A stretch of 64,000 nt of DNA, taken from Geothrix sp. 21YS21S-2 (GTDB lineage Bacteria > Acidobacteriota > Holophagae > Holophagales > Holophagaceae). Position 1 is the stretch's first letter. Each line of letters starts with the position of its first letter. Shown one piece after another: positions 33,142-42,526 of the stretch. The notes under the pieces were generated by a model, which searched no databases, was not told the DNA's origin, and saw only the letters and a program-made list of their open reading frames with translations. The stretch spans positions 1,646,001 through 1,710,000 of the forward strand of contig NZ_CP132910.1 in the NCBI RefSeq assembly GCF_030846775.1, written 5' to 3'. The translations under genes and the position numbers were made by a program.

Positions 33142-35445
33142 ATGGCACATCGCAAAAATCAAGGCCCGCCCCGCTCCTTCTCCCCCCGCCCCCCCCGGCC
33201 CAACCGCCCCGACCGCCCGACGCCGCCCGCCCCCGGGTCCTCGGCCCGGCTCTCGGAGACCTTCGAGGCCACCTACCTCGGCCACCCCGAGGGCACCAGC
33301 GGGTTCCTGCGCCCCCTCGGCGCCACCCGCGGCCAGCGCCTCGACCTGCTCGTGGACTGGCGCGAGGGCCACGGCGCCATCCACGGCGACAAGGTCCAGG
33401 CCGAGATCACCGGCACCACCTACGACGGCCGCCCCAAGGCCAAGGTCGTGCGCGTCATCTCCCGCAACCCCGATCCCATCCCGGCCCACCTGCAGAAGCA
33501 GGAGTGGGGCTGGCGCGCCATCCCCCTCGAGCCCCGCCTCTCCCAGATCGTCAGCGTCCCCCCCACGGACCTGGCCGGCGACGGCGACCTGGTCAGCGTG
33601 CTGCTGGATCCGGATCCCGGCGCCCAGCAGATCAAGGGCGTGGTGAAGGCCCGCCTGGGCCGCCCCACCGACCTGCGCATCGAGAACAAGCTCACCGCCG
33701 CCCTCTACAACCTGCGCACCGAGTTCCCCGACGAGGTGATGGAGGAGCTGGCCCCCTTCCCCACCTCCATCCCCGAGGCGTGGATCCAGGGCCGCGAGGA
33801 CCTGCGCGAACTCCTCACCGTCACGGTGGATCCCCCCACCGCCAAGGACTTCGACGACGCCATCAGCCTGGAGGTCCTGCCGGCCAGCGAGGACGGGGGC
33901 TGGCTCCTGGGCGTGCACATCGCCGACGTGAGCCACTACGTGGCCGAGGGCGGCCCCCTGGACAAGGAGGCCCTCCTGCGGGGCACCTCGGTCTACTTCC
34001 CCGACCAGTGCATCCCCATGCTCCCCGAGCGCCTCTCGGGCGAACTGTGCAGCCTGCGGGAAGGCGTGGACCGCCTCACCATGACCGCCTGGATCACCCT
34101 GGACGAGGACCTCCAGGTGCGGGAGACGCGCCTGACGGAATCCGTCATCCGGTCCCGCAAGCGCCTCACCTACGACGAGGTCAAGGAGGGCTGCATCGAC
34201 AACGCCCAGGCCCGGCGCCGTGACATGGGCCGGGACGTGGCGGAGATGCTCGACGAGGCCCTCCGGGTGTCGCGCTCCCTTACGGCAAAGCGCCTGGGCC
34301 GCGGCGCCCTGAACCTGGACACGGACGAGACCGAGTTCGTCTTCGGGGAGGACGGCCGCCCCGTGGACGCCCGCCGCTACGCCCACCACGACGCCCACCG
34401 CATGATCGAGGAGTTCATGCTGCTGGCCAACGAGGCCGTTGCGACGTTCTTCACCCGCCGCAAGATCGCCACCATCTACCGCGTGCACGACGTGCCCGAC
34501 CCCCTCAAGCTGGAGGCCTTCAAGGAAGTGGCCGCGGCCTTCGGGCTGCTGCGCCCCTACGATCCGGCCACCCCCGAGGTGCTCAACGCGATGCTGGACA
34601 GGATCCGCGGCGGGCCCCTGGAGGCCATGCTCAACACCCTCCTGGTGCGCAGCCTCAAGAAGGCCGAGTACAGCGCCGACAACATCGGCCACTCGGGCCT
34701 GGCCCTCCAGGACTACCTGCACTTCACCAGCCCCATCCGCCGCTACCCCGACCTCGCCGTCCACCGCGAGCTGCGCAAGGTGCTCCAGAAGAAGCCCCTG
34801 CCCGACGGCCTCCACAGCATCCTGGCCGTGGTCGCCAAGCAGTGCAGCGACACCGAGCAGGGCGCCACCGAGGCCGAGCGCGAGAACGACAAGTGGAAGA
34901 CCTGCCTGCTCATGCGCACCCGCATCGGGCAGCGCTTCGAGGGCCGGATCCAGGGCTTCTCCCTGAAGGCCGCCTTCGTGCGCCTCGACAGCCCCTTCGT
35001 GGAGGTGGGCGTCCCCCTGGGCGCCCTGGGCGGCGCGTTCACCGTGGACGAGAACCGCACCAAGGCCTCCACCGCGGGATCGGGCGTCGTGCTGACCATC
35101 GGCGACGCCGTGAAGGTGGAGATCACCGGCGTGGACGAGGACCTGCGCCGGGTATCGGCCTGGGTTGTTGAAGCCAAGGCCAAGGACGGCAAGGGCAAGG
35201 CCGTCACCTTCGTGCCCAGCCTCGCCGCCCCCGCCCACCTGCGTGAGGCCGACTTCGTCCGGGAGCCCGCGCCCCCCCGGGGCCGGCCGCCCAAGTCGGT
35301 GCGCCAGGCCGCGGTACCAGACCGCAAGGCCCGCCCCGAGGGCGCCAAGCCCTACGTGCGCCCGGGCCGCCCCGGCGGCGCCCAGGCCCGTCCCAAGGCC
35401 CCCAAGGGCAGCGTGCGCGGCCCCGCCCGCCGCAAGAAGGTCTAG
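33142..35445 (+). CDS. rnr: Ribonuclease R
   Basis: A 767-residue 3'-to-5' exoribonuclease of the RNR family. After a Pro/Arg-rich N-terminal tail and a cold-shock-like domain, the catalytic block has TVDPPTAKDFDDA with the metal-binding Asp residues, HIADVSHYV, then SGELCSLREGVDR and HFTSPIRRYPDL. An S1 domain lies at about 595-680, and a basic Lys/Arg/Pro tail follows. RNase R degrades structured RNA and takes part in rRNA and tmRNA quality control. ruvC starts three bases after its stop. Confidence 0.95.
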   Translation: MAHRKNQGPPRSFSPRPPRPNRPDRPTPPAPGSSARLSETFEATYLGHPEGTSGFLRPLGATRGQRLDLLVDWREGHGAIHGDKVQAEITGTTYDGRPKAKVVRVISRNPDPIPAHLQKQEWGWRAIPLEPRLSQIVSVPPTDLAGDGDLVSVLLDPDPGAQQIKGVVKARLGRPTDLRIENKLTAALYNLRTEFPDEVMEELAPFPTSIPEAWIQGREDLRELLTVTVDPPTAKDFDDAISLEVLPASEDGGWLLGVHIADVSHYVAEGGPLDKEALLRGTSVYFPDQCIPMLPERLSGELCSLREGVDRLTMTAWITLDEDLQVRETRLTESVIRSRKRLTYDEVKEGCIDNAQARRRDMGRDVAEMLDEALRVSRSLTAKRLGRGALNLDTDETEFVFGEDGRPVDARRYAHHDAHRMIEEFMLLANEAVATFFTRRKIATIYRVHDVPDPLKLEAFKEVAAAFGLLRPYDPATPEVLNAMLDRIRGGPLEAMLNTLLVRSLKKAEYSADNIGHSGLALQDYLHFTSPIRRYPDLAVHRELRKVLQKKPLPDGLHSILAVVAKQCSDTEQGATEAERENDKWKTCLLMRTRIGQRFEGRIQGFSLKAAFVRLDSPFVEVGVPLGALGGAFTVDENRTKASTAGSGVVLTIGDAVKVEITGVDEDLRRVSAWVVEAKAKDGKGKAVTFVPSLAAPAHLREADFVREPAPPRGRPPKSVRQAAVPDRKARPEGAKPYVRPGRPGGAQARPKAPKGSVRGPARRKKV

Positions 35446-35448
35446 GCC

Positions 35449-35943
35449 GTGGCGGTGCCCACCACCATCTGCCTCGGCGTGGATCCCGGCTCCCTGGCCT
35501 GCGGCTTCGCCGTGGTGAGCCGGTGCGGTTCCCGCCTGGAGCTGGTGGAGGCCGGCGTCATCCGCTCCCAGCGGGGCGCCGACTTCGACAAGCGGATCCT
35601 GGGCATCCACCTCAAGCTCGCCGAGGTCATCGAACGCACCCGGCCCCACTTCATGGCCGTGGAGTCCCCCTTCGTGGAGAAGAACGCCGCCACCGCGATC
35701 AAGCTGGGCCAGATCCGCGGCGGCATCCTCCTCACCGCCGGCCTCCACGGCCTGCCCGTGGGGGACTACAACCCCATGCAGGTGAAGAAGGCCGTCAGCG
35801 GCTACGGCTGGGCCGACAAGACCCAGGTGGGCAAGATGGTCATGGTGCTGCTCAGCCTGAAGGAGCCCCTCCAGGCCGATGCCGCCGACGCCGCGGCCGT
35901 GGCCATCGGCCATCTCATGGCGACGCGGGTGCCGGGGAAATAG
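35449..35943 (+). CDS. ruvC: Crossover junction endodeoxyribonuclease RuvC
   Basis: A 164-residue Holliday junction resolvase. The acidic active site is complete: Asp in GVDPG near the N-terminus, Glu in AVESPF, and the late DAADAAAVA pair. The NAATAIKLGQIRGG helix is diagnostic. It cleaves junctions during recombinational repair with RuvAB, which are not in the window. The start is GTG 35449, three bases after the RNase R stop, so it is probably co-transcribed with rnr. Confidence 0.95.
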   Translation: MAVPTTICLGVDPGSLACGFAVVSRCGSRLELVEAGVIRSQRGADFDKRILGIHLKLAEVIERTRPHFMAVESPFVEKNAATAIKLGQIRGGILLTAGLHGLPVGDYNPMQVKKAVSGYGWADKTQVGKMVMVLLSLKEPLQADAADAAAVAIGHLMATRVPGK

Positions 35944-35990
35944 GCCGGGTTGCTATCATGGACGGATCCCCGAATGAACGAGGTCCATCC

Positions 35991-37058
35991 ATGCTCCGGT
36001 TCCTCCTGTCCGCCCTTCTCCTGGCGGGTCCCGTCCTCGCGCAGGCCCCGCCCCTGGTCGAATTCGACAAGCTCACGGTCCTGCGCCGGCCGCCGTCCCC
36101 GCCCTATCCGCCGATCGCCAGGATCGCGCAGGTCCAGGGCCGGGTCGTGCTCTCCGTGACGATCGGCCCCACAGGCCTTCCCGAGGCGGCTCAACCCGTC
36201 TCCGGCCCCGCGCTGCTCCGGGCCGCGTCGGTGGCCGACGCCCTGCAGTGGACCTTCGCCCCTGTCCAGATCGAGGGAAGGCCCGCGCGGGTCCGCACCA
36301 CCTTCGCGATGCCCTACACCCTGAAGGACGCGCCGCAGCCCGCGCGGGAGACCGGAGGCGGGCGGATCGTGGTCCAGCTCGGCCTGATCCCCTCGCCGCT
36401 CAACGTGCCCGTGGACCTTCCGGCCCTGGAATGGGAAGTGCTCGGCCGCCTCACCCGGGCCGGGCTGCAGGTGGCGGATCCGGCCGCCGCCGATCCCGGC
36501 GAGGGCCTCCACCTCCAGCTGAACCTCCAGGCCGCGCGGACTCCGGACGCGATCCAGCTCCTCAACCTCCAGGCCCGGTGCTCCCTGCTCGCGGACCGGG
36601 ACCTCGCGCGGAACACACCCGGGGAGGCCCAGCGGATCTGGTTCGACAGCCACGTCTCCGGAAGGGTGGAGAAGGTGGACTTCCAGGACGAGATCGCCCG
36701 GGCCTTCAGGGAGAGCCTCGACACGCTCCTCGGTGGACCCGAGGCTCCCGCCCCCCTGCCCGAATCGAGCACGAGGACCGTCGAATTCAAGCAGATGAAG
36801 ATCCGCTACCAGCCGCCCGCGCCGCCCTATCCCGCCCTGGCGCGGGAGCGCCGGGTGGAAGGGGTGGTCGTCGTCCACATCATGGTGGATCCTGCCGGAA
36901 GGCCGACCCGGGCGGAGGCCCTGACCGGCCCCCCCGAACTCATCATGACGGCGGTCCGCTACGCCCTCCAGTGGCGGTTCGATCCGGCCCTGCTCGACGG
37001 GGTCCCGCAGGCGGCGCGCTTCAAGCTGACCCTGCCGTTCCGCCTGGGGAAGCTCTAG
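35991..37058 (+). CDS. TonB-family protein with two TonB C-terminal domains
   Basis: A 355-residue exported protein with a signal peptide (about 1-19, ending VLAQA). It carries a TonB-type C-terminal fold twice: PPYPPIARIAQVQGRVVLSV near 40 and PPYPALARERRVEGVVVVHI near 275, each followed by a strand with ALQW. There is no N-terminal membrane anchor or Pro-rich spanning region, so it is not a full TonB; it may act as a periplasmic or outer-membrane partner. Start ATG 35991 follows ACGAGG. It converges with the permease gene with only two bases between the stops. Confidence 0.82.
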   Translation: MLRFLLSALLLAGPVLAQAPPLVEFDKLTVLRRPPSPPYPPIARIAQVQGRVVLSVTIGPTGLPEAAQPVSGPALLRAASVADALQWTFAPVQIEGRPARVRTTFAMPYTLKDAPQPARETGGGRIVVQLGLIPSPLNVPVDLPALEWEVLGRLTRAGLQVADPAAADPGEGLHLQLNLQAARTPDAIQLLNLQARCSLLADRDLARNTPGEAQRIWFDSHVSGRVEKVDFQDEIARAFRESLDTLLGGPEAPAPLPESSTRTVEFKQMKIRYQPPAPPYPALARERRVEGVVVVHIMVDPAGRPTRAEALTGPPELIMTAVRYALQWRFDPALLDGVPQAARFKLTLPFRLGKL

Positions 37059-37060
37059 AC

Positions 37061-38338
37061 TCACTCGTACCGCAGCGCCTCGATGGGATCCAGCTTCGCG
37101 GCCTTGTTGGCCGGGTAGAGCCCGAATCCCATGCCCACGGCCGCCGGCACCAGCAGCGCCGACAGGAAGGCCCACGCGGGCACGCCGCCCATGTGCTTCA
37201 TCAGCACCTGGCTCAGCACCGCCCCGAAGACCATGCCCAGCACCGTGCCGATGATGCCGCCGGCCACGCACAGCAGGGTGGCCTCGATGAGGAACTGGAA
37301 GAGGATGTTCCGCCTGCGCGCGCCCAGGGCCTTGCGCACGCCGATCTCCCGGGTGCGCTCCGTCACGCTCACCAGCATGATGTTCATCACGCCGATGCCG
37401 CCCACCAGGAGGCTGATGCCCACCATGGCGCCGCTGGCGGTCATGAGGGTCTTGCCGATCTTCTCCACCTGGGCCACGGCCTTCTCGTTGCTCTCGAGCA
37501 TGAAGTTGTCCGCGTCGTCCCCCCGCAGGCCGCGGATGCGGCGCAGGCCCTGGCGCAGGGTGTTCTCGGCCTCCTTCACGGGAACCTTCGCATCCACCTG
37601 GAGGCGCCAGAAGGGGCTGTCGAAGGCGCCGGGGCGGGCCAGCTCCCGCAGGCTCCCGAAGGGCACGAAGAACATGCCGTCGGGGCCCCACATGGCGGAA
37701 TCCTCGTCCTCGCCCCCGCTGGGCATGAAGGGGATCTCCCCGTGCTTCTTCAGGATGCCCACCAGCTCCACGGTCTGGCCCGCGACGGTGAAGTGCTTGC
37801 CCACGGAATGCTCGCCCAGGCCCAGGTCCTCGGCGATGGTGGCGCCCAGGATGGCCAGGGGGGCCCGGGTCGTGCGGTCCGTGGCGGTGAAGTTGCGGCC
37901 GCAGGCCAGCTCGCGGTTGGAGAGGTCCAGGCCGTTCTCGTCCACGGCGGTGAGGTAGGTCACGCGCCGCGTGACGCTGCCGGCCTTGACCACCATCTGG
38001 GGACTGAAGATGGTGGACTGGGGGCTGGCCACCAGGATCTGGGGCATGAGCTCGCGCAGCTCCCGGATGGTCTGGTGGTCCATGGGCATGCGCCGGATCT
38101 TGGCGGTCTTGAAGCGGGAGTAGGGCACCCAGGAGCCGATGAAGAAGGTGTGGGTCCCCTCCTGCTTCACGTCGGACATGATGCGGCCTTCCAGGCCCTT
38201 GGTCAGGTTCACGACGGTGATGACGGACCCCACCCCGATGATGATGCCCAGGGTGGTGAGCATGCTGCGCATGCGGTGCGCCCAGATGCTGGCGACGGCG
38301 GTGCGGAAGGTCTCCTGGAAGCGGGTCCAGCCGTTCAC
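37061..38338 (-). CDS. MacB-type ABC transporter permease (FtsX fold)
   Basis: A 425-residue permease: one N-terminal membrane helix (LTTLGIIIGVGSVITVV), a periplasmic MacB_PCD domain of about 220 residues, then three C-terminal helices with the ALGARRRNILFQFLIEA coupling motif and TVLGMVFG. E. coli MacB carries its ATPase at the N-terminus; this protein has none. It starts with GTG at 38338, overlapping the adaptor stop by four bases (GTGA). The pair would make a tripartite pump or an envelope mechanotransmission unit with an ATPase encoded elsewhere. Confidence 0.9.
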   Translation of the reverse strand: MNGWTRFQETFRTAVASIWAHRMRSMLTTLGIIIGVGSVITVVNLTKGLEGRIMSDVKQEGTHTFFIGSWVPYSRFKTAKIRRMPMDHQTIRELRELMPQILVASPQSTIFSPQMVVKAGSVTRRVTYLTAVDENGLDLSNRELACGRNFTATDRTTRAPLAILGATIAEDLGLGEHSVGKHFTVAGQTVELVGILKKHGEIPFMPSGGEDEDSAMWGPDGMFFVPFGSLRELARPGAFDSPFWRLQVDAKVPVKEAENTLRQGLRRIRGLRGDDADNFMLESNEKAVAQVEKIGKTLMTASGAMVGISLLVGGIGVMNIMLVSVTERTREIGVRKALGARRRNILFQFLIEATLLCVAGGIIGTVLGMVFGAVLSQVLMKHMGGVPAWAFLSALLVPAAVGMGFGLYPANKAAKLDPIEALRYE

Positions 38339-39555
38339 GGCTTGTCCTTCCGGATCTTCACGGCCACGCCGTCGGCGAGGGTGGCGAGCTGCTTGGTGGG
38401 GCCGGAGATCACCACGTCCCCCTCCTGGAGGCCGGTGAGCACTTCGGCGGCGCGCCGGGTGGTGAGGCCGGTGGTGATGCTGCGTTCGGCGGCCTTGCCG
38501 TCCTTGACGACGAAGACGACGCTGCGGTTGCCGGTGAGAAGCCCAAGGCCCCCCGCCTTGGCCTCGCGGTCCTGGATGGCCGCCAGGGACACCGAAAGCA
38601 CGTCCTTGTGCTCGGCGGTGAGCACGGCGACCCGGGCGCTCATGCCGGGACGCAGCGAGGCGCGCTCCTGGGCGGAACCGTCCAGGAGGATGCGAACCTT
38701 GTAGCTCTGGGCCTCCTGGGAATTGGAGGTGCTCGACCCCGCGGGCCGGTCCGTGCTGCTGGCCACGGTGAGCACCTTGCCCTGGAAGACCTTGCCGGGC
38801 AGGGCGTCCACGGTGACCTCCGCGGGCTGGCCCACGGCGACCTTCACCACGTCCAGTTCCCCGACGCGGATCTCGGCCATCATCTCCGACAGGTCCGAGA
38901 TGACCATCATCACGGCCCCGGCCAGGTTGGTGGTGCCGGCGATGGCGGTCTCGCCCTTCTCGGCCTTGAGGCCCGTCACCTGCCCGGACATGGTGGCGCG
39001 GATGACGGTCTTGCTGAGGTCGTCCTGGGCGATGGCGGTCTGGGCCTCGGACTGCTGCACCGCCACCCGGGCCCGCTCCAGCGTGGTGGCCGCGGTGTCC
39101 CGGGCCAGCTTCACCTGCTGGAACTCCTCCAGGGACGTCAGCCCGGCCTTGTTCAGGCGCTCCTGGCGCACGAAGGTCTGGTCCTGCTTGGAGAAGGTGG
39201 CCTGGGCGATCTCCAGGTCCTTGCGCGCCATGCGCAGGCCCATCTCCGACTGGTTCAGGGCCTGCTTGTAGCGCTCCTGGTCCAGCGTCACCAGCAGGTC
39301 GCCGGCCTTCACCCACTGGCCGTCGGAGACGTGGATCTCCTTGATGGCCGCGGTCACCTGCACGCCGACGTTGACCCGGGTCTTGGCCTGCACCTCGCCG
39401 TTGGCCGCCACGCTGTCCCGCAGGGGCTGGCGCTTGACCGGCTCCGTGGTGAATTCAGGCGTGCCCGGACCTCCGCGCAGACCCACCCATCCGATGGAGG
39501 CGAGCACCCCCAGCGAACCGATACCGATGAACAACCAGGTGCGTAGGCGCGGCAT
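38335..39555 (-). CDS. MacA-type periplasmic adaptor (HlyD family)
   Basis: A 406-residue membrane-fusion protein: an N-terminal membrane helix (about 7-24), a barrel-sandwich start with SVAANGEVQAKTRVNVG, a long coiled-coil hairpin (about 105-175), the lipoyl return, a beta-barrel and a membrane-proximal domain. It joins an inner-membrane permease to an outer-membrane channel. The following permease overlaps its stop. A GAAGGGAA ribosome binding site precedes the ATG. No outer-membrane factor lies in the window. Confidence 0.9.
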   Translation of the reverse strand: MPRLRTWLFIGIGSLGVLASIGWVGLRGGPGTPEFTTEPVKRQPLRDSVAANGEVQAKTRVNVGVQVTAAIKEIHVSDGQWVKAGDLLVTLDQERYKQALNQSEMGLRMARKDLEIAQATFSKQDQTFVRQERLNKAGLTSLEEFQQVKLARDTAATTLERARVAVQQSEAQTAIAQDDLSKTVIRATMSGQVTGLKAEKGETAIAGTTNLAGAVMMVISDLSEMMAEIRVGELDVVKVAVGQPAEVTVDALPGKVFQGKVLTVASSTDRPAGSSTSNSQEAQSYKVRILLDGSAQERASLRPGMSARVAVLTAEHKDVLSVSLAAIQDREAKAGGLGLLTGNRSVVFVVKDGKAAERSITTGLTTRRAAEVLTGLQEGDVVISGPTKQLATLADGVAVKIRKDKP

Positions 39556-39666
39556 GGCTTCCCTTCGTGTGGAAAAATGCGATCAGGTGGATGGCCTGAT
39601 CCTACCACGATAGGGGGCCCTGCTGAACCGGGCAACGGTTCGGAAAATCAAGCGGGGCGCGGCGCG

Positions 39667-39750
39667 TCAGTGCTTCGTGAACTGGAAATAGAGGTACGAA
39701 AATGTGTAAATAATGCTGACGATGAGACTGAGGATGGCGATGATCTCCAT
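39667..39750 (-). CDS. 27-residue single-helix membrane peptide
   Basis: On the minus strand, ATG at 39750 opens a 27-residue frame that starts MEIIAILSLIVSIIY and ends QFTKH before TGA. Nearly the whole peptide is hydrophobic and would form one membrane helix with a basic C-terminus. An AGGAG lies eight bases before the ATG, ideal for translation. It lies between the adaptor gene and the phosphoesterase gene, same strand as both. It resembles the accessory peptides of respiratory or transport complexes in size only; no family is recognised. Confidence 0.6.
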   Translation of the reverse strand: MEIIAILSLIVSIIYTFSYLYFQFTKH

Positions 39751-39805
39751 GGCGGGTGCTCCTGGCGAAAGAATAACCCTTGTCCCCTGAAGGTGCCGTC
39801 AAGGT

Positions 39806-39817
39806 TTCGTATACGAA
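39806..39817. promoter_or_regulatory. Perfect 12-base palindrome upstream of the small membrane peptide
   Basis: TTCGTATACGAA lies 55 bases before the peptide start and just after the phosphoesterase stop. It could be an operator; no good promoter with standard spacing is evident next to it. Confidence 0.3.
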
Positions 39818-39829
39818 CGGGCGGCCGTC

Positions 39830-42313
39830 TCACTTCCCCAGGCCCAGCCCCTTCCGCGCGAGCCCCTTCCCGTGGGCGCCCGCGAACCACGCCGGGTAGG
39901 GCGCGTCGCCCCGGGCGGCGAACCACAGGAGCCGGTTCAGCTCGTCGTCGGGCACGGTATCGGGGCGCGAGAAATCCAGGAGCGCGCCCGTCCGCCGCGG
40001 GTTCACTTCATCCAGGGGCACCCGGCTGGGCAGCGCGGTGTAGGGCGTGAAGTCGGGCCTGCGGGTGAAGCAGCCCTCCATCGTCGGCGCCGCGCCGTCC
40101 AGGCGCGTCATGGGGGGCAGCCCCAGCATGCGCTCCATGGTGTGCAGCACGGAGCCCTGGTTGTAGAACCGGCTCACCACGCGGCCCCGCAGCGTGTAGG
40201 GGCTCACCACCAGGCACAGGGAGCGGTGCCCGTCCACGTGGTCGAAACCGTCCTGGGGATCGTCCTCGTTCACGAAGATGCAGGTGTCCTTCCAGAAGCG
40301 GCTGTGGGAGATGGCTTCCACCAGCCGCCCCAGGGCCAGGTCGTTGTCGGCCAGGTGGGCCCTGGGCGTGGGCGCGCCCGGCGTGAGGCCGCGGGTGTGG
40401 TCCTGGGGCAGGTACACCACCACCAGGTCCTGCCAGGCGCCCTTGCGTTCGCATTCCCGGAATTCGGCCAGGAAGCGCTCCACGCGCACCACGTCGGGAA
40501 TGCGCGTGTTCCAGCCGGGGTAGTCCGGGGCCGTGTGGCGGCGCAGGGATTCCGTGGGCATCGAGGGGCGGAAGCCCACCTTGCGCGTGCCCCCGAGGTG
40601 GTCCGCGTACACGTCCTGCCAGGTGGCCAGGGGCGGCTCCAGCGTGGTGAAGTCGAACTCGCCGAAATTTCGGAAGGACCGCCCCCGCAGCAGGGCGCTG
40701 TCCCAGAGGAACGGCGTGGGCGCGAAGGCCAGCGGATCCGTGCCCAGGTCGTAGCTGCGCGTCCAGTCCCCCGCGGTCTTCTCGGTGTAGGCCGTGGTGA
40801 TCCCCTGCGTGGCCCACTGGTGCCCGTCGGCCGAGACGACGCCGTTGCAATAGTAGTTGTCCAGCAGCACGAACTGCTCGGCCAGGGCGTGGTGGTTGGG
40901 CGTGACCTCCCGCGGGTAGATGCAGAGCGACGGATCCCCGTCGCCCTGGGGCAGGTCGCCGAAAACCTGGTCGTAGGTGCGGTTCTCCTTGATCACGTAC
41001 ACCACGTGCCGGAAGACCGAGGGCTCCCCGGCGCGCCGGGGCACGGGCACGGGCCCGCGCGAACCCTTGCGGGCCGGCAGCATGGCCTCCAGGGAGCGGG
41101 GCACCTGGGCCAGGTCCGTCGCGCGCCGCGTGAGGGTTCGCAGCGCCCCATCCGCGGGGATCGCGACGCGCTGGAGCGTCCCCTGCTCGCTGCGCACGCT
41201 CCAGCCCTTGGCGCCGGGCCGGCCCTCCCGGGAGCCCAGTCCCCTGGCGCTGCCGATGTAGAGCCGGCCGTTCCCCGCCGCCACGCAGGAGGGGAACCAT
41301 CCCGCAGGGACGAACCCCGCGCAGGCCCCGCCCCGGATCACGCCCACCGCGTTGGTGCCCCCGCTGGCGGCGAAGAGCGTCCCGTCCCGGGGGTCGAGGG
41401 CCAGGGCGTTGACGATGCTGCCGAAGGGCAGTCCCGGATCCGGCGTCACGGGCACGGTGCGGATCACGCGCAGGTCCGCTGCCGCCAGGACCGTGACGGA
41501 ATCGGAATTCGCGTTGGCCACCGAAAGAGTGCCGCCCTCCAGCAGCACCTGGCAGGGATGAAGACCCACCTCCGCCTCGCCCGTGACCGCGCCGCGCGCC
41601 AGGTCCACCCTGGACACGGTCCCCGCCAGGGGCCGGTCCCCCTCGTCCACCGCCACCGGGGACCCCGCGGAGGCCATGGTCCGCTGCCCCGGCGCGGGCC
41701 TGCGGCCGCCCCAGTTCGCCACGAAGGCGGTGGATCCGTCCGCCGACAGGGCCACTCCGCAGGGCGCCACGCCCACCGGGATCCGCGCCAGTTCGCTGCC
41801 CGCGGCCAGATCCAAAACAGCCACCGCATTCTCCCGCCCCAGGGCCACCACGGCCCGCGTCCCCGCCAGCGCCACGCCGCAGGGATACGCCGACTTCCCG
41901 TCCCTGGCGGCAAGCGCGATCCGCCGCCCCCAGGCCCAGACCCCCGCCGCGCCCGGGGCCGCCTCCAGGAGCCCCGCCTTCCCCGTCGTGACCCACACCC
42001 GCCCCCCGTCCACCGCCAGCCCGTGCATGGAGGCGCTGTCCCCCCTGCCCCAGGCCAGGCTCTGGCGCACCCGCCAGCCCCCCGTGTCCACCACCAGGAG
42101 CCCCCGGTCCGTCTTCACGAACAGGGTCGCCCCGTCCTCCGACAACGCCATGTCGATGGCCCGCCCCGGGAACGTCAGCACGTCCCCCGCCGGCTCCACC
42201 CACTGCCCCGTGGCCACCCGCACCCCCCGGGCGCCTCGGGCCCCCACGGGGGGTTCCCCCGCCCACAGCGCCGCCAGGGAAAGGGCCAGGGAAAGCGCGA
42301 GCCGCTTGGGCAT
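39830..42313 (-). CDS. Beta-propeller plus phosphoesterase (phospholipase C-like) protein
   Basis: An 827-residue exported protein. After a signal peptide (about 1-18, ending LWAGE), residues 40-400 form YncE/YVTN-type propeller repeats (VALSADGSTAFVANWGG and similar blocks). The C-terminal half is a phosphoesterase domain of the phospholipase C/acid phosphatase family: VVYVIKENRTYDQVFGD, then YYCNGVVSADGHQWATQG, VYLPQDHTRG and NEDDPQDGFDHVDGHRS, with the metal-binding Asp and His residues. It may hydrolyse phosphate esters outside the cell. Start ATG 42313 follows GAGGTG. The substrate is unknown. Confidence 0.85.
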   Translation of the reverse strand: MPKRLALSLALSLAALWAGEPPVGARGARGVRVATGQWVEPAGDVLTFPGRAIDMALSEDGATLFVKTDRGLLVVDTGGWRVRQSLAWGRGDSASMHGLAVDGGRVWVTTGKAGLLEAAPGAAGVWAWGRRIALAARDGKSAYPCGVALAGTRAVVALGRENAVAVLDLAAGSELARIPVGVAPCGVALSADGSTAFVANWGGRRPAPGQRTMASAGSPVAVDEGDRPLAGTVSRVDLARGAVTGEAEVGLHPCQVLLEGGTLSVANANSDSVTVLAAADLRVIRTVPVTPDPGLPFGSIVNALALDPRDGTLFAASGGTNAVGVIRGGACAGFVPAGWFPSCVAAGNGRLYIGSARGLGSREGRPGAKGWSVRSEQGTLQRVAIPADGALRTLTRRATDLAQVPRSLEAMLPARKGSRGPVPVPRRAGEPSVFRHVVYVIKENRTYDQVFGDLPQGDGDPSLCIYPREVTPNHHALAEQFVLLDNYYCNGVVSADGHQWATQGITTAYTEKTAGDWTRSYDLGTDPLAFAPTPFLWDSALLRGRSFRNFGEFDFTTLEPPLATWQDVYADHLGGTRKVGFRPSMPTESLRRHTAPDYPGWNTRIPDVVRVERFLAEFRECERKGAWQDLVVVYLPQDHTRGLTPGAPTPRAHLADNDLALGRLVEAISHSRFWKDTCIFVNEDDPQDGFDHVDGHRSLCLVVSPYTLRGRVVSRFYNQGSVLHTMERMLGLPPMTRLDGAAPTMEGCFTRRPDFTPYTALPSRVPLDEVNPRRTGALLDFSRPDTVPDDELNRLLWFAARGDAPYPAWFAGAHGKGLARKGLGLGK

Positions 42314-42433
42314 GGGGACACCTCGAACTGGAGCGTTGATATCTTCCAGCGTCCCCCAACCCCCCTCCCCGCGCAACACCTCAGCCGCCCCTGGGCCGCG
42401 GCGCCCTTTCCCGCTATCCTGGTTGAAACGCCC

Positions 42434-42519
42434 GCCGGCGTGGCGAAATGGCAGACGCGACAGACTCAAAATCTGTTTTCAGCAATGAAGTGTCGGTTCG
42501 ACCCCGACCGCCGGCACCA
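42434..42519 (+). tRNA. tRNA-Leu (anticodon CAA)
   Basis: An 86-base cloverleaf with acceptor GCCGGCG paired to CGCCGGC, a discriminator A and an encoded CCA. The anticodon stem ACAGA/TCTGT holds the loop CTCAAAA, giving anticodon CAA for UUG codons. A long variable arm, as in class II tRNAs, and TCGGTTCGACCCCGA complete it. A TATCCT about 16 bases upstream may be its -10 element. Confidence 0.95.
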
Positions 42520-42526
42520 ACCTTTC

